From positions 1 to 15,355 of the forward strand of contig DASRHK010000083.1 in assembly GCA_035650495.1 (NCBI GenBank): DNA of 15,355 nt. Direction: 5' to 3'. The notes under the pieces are model-generated. The model saw nothing but the letters and a program-made list of their open reading frames with translations. It searched no databases and was not told the DNA's origin. Origin of the DNA: DASRHK01 sp035650495. GTDB lineage: Bacteria; Pseudomonadota; Gammaproteobacteria; Nevskiales; Nevskiaceae. Of this stretch, positions 14,341-15,355 are shown piece after piece; the first letter of the stretch is position 1; each line of letters begins with the position of its first letter. Both the position numbers and the translations under genes were made by a program.

Positions 14341-15355
14341 ATGACGTTCGACCTTTACCGCGCGCTCTGGCGATTCGCCGAGGGCGTGCGCCGCCAGTAC
14401 ATCCTCGCGATGATCCTGCTCGCCGCGGCAAGCGGCGTGCGACTCGCGATCCCGCTCCTCGCCGGCATGGCGATCAACTCGATCCAGCTCGCCGGCGACG
14501 GCAGCTTGCTGCGCGCGGGCCTGTGCATCCTCGGCGTGTTCGGCGTGCAGCTCACGATGTGGTCGCTGCACTTTCCCGGCCGCGTGCTCGAGCGCAACGT
14601 CGGCATCCGCGTGCGCGCGAACATGGCCGATGCGCTCTACGCGAAGCTCGTCGCGCTGCCGCTCGCGTGGCACGAGTCGCGACATTCCGCGGAAACGCAC
14701 TACCGCACGCAGCAGGCAACGCGCGCGCTGTTCGACTTCACGCAAGGCCAGTACGTCTATCTGCAGAGCGCGATCAATCTCTGCGGACCGATCGTCGCGC
14801 TGACCGTTCTCTCGCCGACGATCGGTAGCATCGCCGTCGTCGGCTACGTGATTCTCGCCACGCTGATCGTGCGCTTCGACGCCGTGATGCTGCGCCTGCA
14901 GCGCGACGAATCCGCAGCCGAGCGCCGCTACGCCGCGCGCGTGCTCGACTTCCTCGGCAACATCTCGACGGTCGCGAGCCTGCGCCTCGCCTCGGCCTCG
15001 CGCGCGCTCGTCGCCGGGCGGCTGCAGAGCGTGTTCGAGCCGCTGCGCAAGAACATCGTCGTCAACGAGACGAAGTGGTGCGCGGTCGATCTCATGTCGG
15101 TCGGACTGTCGTGGACGCTCGTTGCGGCTTACGCGTGGCTCGCGCATCGAAGCGGCGAGACGTCGGGCACGACGATCCTGCTCGGCAGCGTGTTCATGGT
15201 CTATCAATACGCGCAGCAGGCCGCCGGCGTCGTCTCGACGATGGCGCAGAACTATCAGGTGTTCACGCGCATCAAGACCGACGTCGCCGCCGCCGATCCG
15301 ATCTGGGAAGCGGCGGAGCGTCCGGCCTCGACCGCGCAGATCGCGGCGGATTGGA
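14341..15355 (+). CDS. ABC transporter, type 1 exporter membrane domain (3' end cut off by window)
   Basis: The frame from ATG 14341 stays open to the window edge (338 codons) and encodes the transmembrane half of an ABC exporter; a GTG at 14332 in the same frame is an alternative start, and neither has a clear ribosome site. Hydrophobic segments are visible around YILAMILLAAASGVRLAIPLL, GLCILGVFGVQLTMW, INLCGPIVALTVLSPTIG with the following GYVILATLIV, LMSVGLSWTLVAAYAWL and TILLGSVFMVYQYAQQAAG. The cytoplasmic-loop sequence LPLAWHESRHSAETHYRTQQATRAL matches exporters of the lipid/peptide/drug type, where LPxxWH-x-x-H-SG is common. The ATP-binding domain would follow beyond the window and was not seen. 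The start lies 17 bases after the carboxyltransferase stop. The transported substrate is unknown. Confidence 0.88.
   Translation, partial: MTFDLYRALWRFAEGVRRQYILAMILLAAASGVRLAIPLLAGMAINSIQLAGDGSLLRAGLCILGVFGVQLTMWSLHFPGRVLERNVGIRVRANMADALYAKLVALPLAWHESRHSAETHYRTQQATRALFDFTQGQYVYLQSAINLCGPIVALTVLSPTIGSIAVVGYVILATLIVRFDAVMLRLQRDESAAERRYAARVLDFLGNISTVASLRLASASRALVAGRLQSVFEPLRKNIVVNETKWCAVDLMSVGLSWTLVAAYAWLAHRSGETSGTTILLGSVFMVYQYAQQAAGVVSTMAQNYQVFTRIKTDVAAADPIWEAAERPASTAQIAADW

Overview
This is a gene-dense, high-GC chromosomal window. Coding regions strongly favour G or C at third codon positions. The conserved housekeeping genes (rsfS, rlmH, acs, rlmJ, thiC) and their sequences point to a Gram-negative member of the Pseudomonadota, most likely a betaproteobacterium. 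This placement rests on gene content and protein style alone; no 16S rRNA or other phylogenetic marker was tested. No tRNA, rRNA, CRISPR array, integrase or transposase gene was seen, and no stretch longer than 45 bases lies outside a gene. The six noncoding gaps are 794-831, 1693-1719, 3685-3729, 9407-9418, 11803-11837 and 14324-14340.

Layout. (1) Positions 1-1692, + strand: the end of rsfS, rlmH starting on an overlapping TTG, and an unrecognised 286-residue protein. (2) Positions 1720-3684, - strand: acs (acetyl-CoA synthetase), convergent with the previous gene across a short perfect hairpin. (3) Positions 3730-8231, + strand: a tight five-gene run of rlmJ, a PhyH-type 2-oxoglutarate/Fe(II) dioxygenase, a Nudix hydrolase, a flavin/[2Fe-2S] reductase and a ferritin-like diiron protein. 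Neighbours overlap by 4 bases or lie 1-3 bases apart. (4) Positions 8228-9406, - strand: a metallophosphoesterase lipoprotein whose stop interlocks with that of the diiron gene in a CTAG palindrome. (5) Positions 9419-15355, + strand: thiC, a small lipoprotein, an exported Met/Gln-rich protein, an acyl-CoA carboxylase carboxyltransferase subunit, and the membrane half of an ABC exporter cut by the window edge.

Two things stand out. First, the carboxyltransferase gene carries, in frame, a large imperfect palindrome (29-base arms, 9-base loop) followed by further CCGACCCC units. It resembles REP-type repetitive elements and forms the linker between the two crotonase domains. The roughly 80 bases upstream have strikingly foreign codon use. 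Second, the rlmJ-led operon couples an rRNA methyltransferase to two different non-haem iron oxygenase-type proteins, a dedicated-looking electron-transfer reductase and a Nudix enzyme. I do not recognise this as a described pathway. The reductase and diiron protein together look like an NAD(P)H-driven oxygenase or oxidase; the substrate cannot be read from the sequence.
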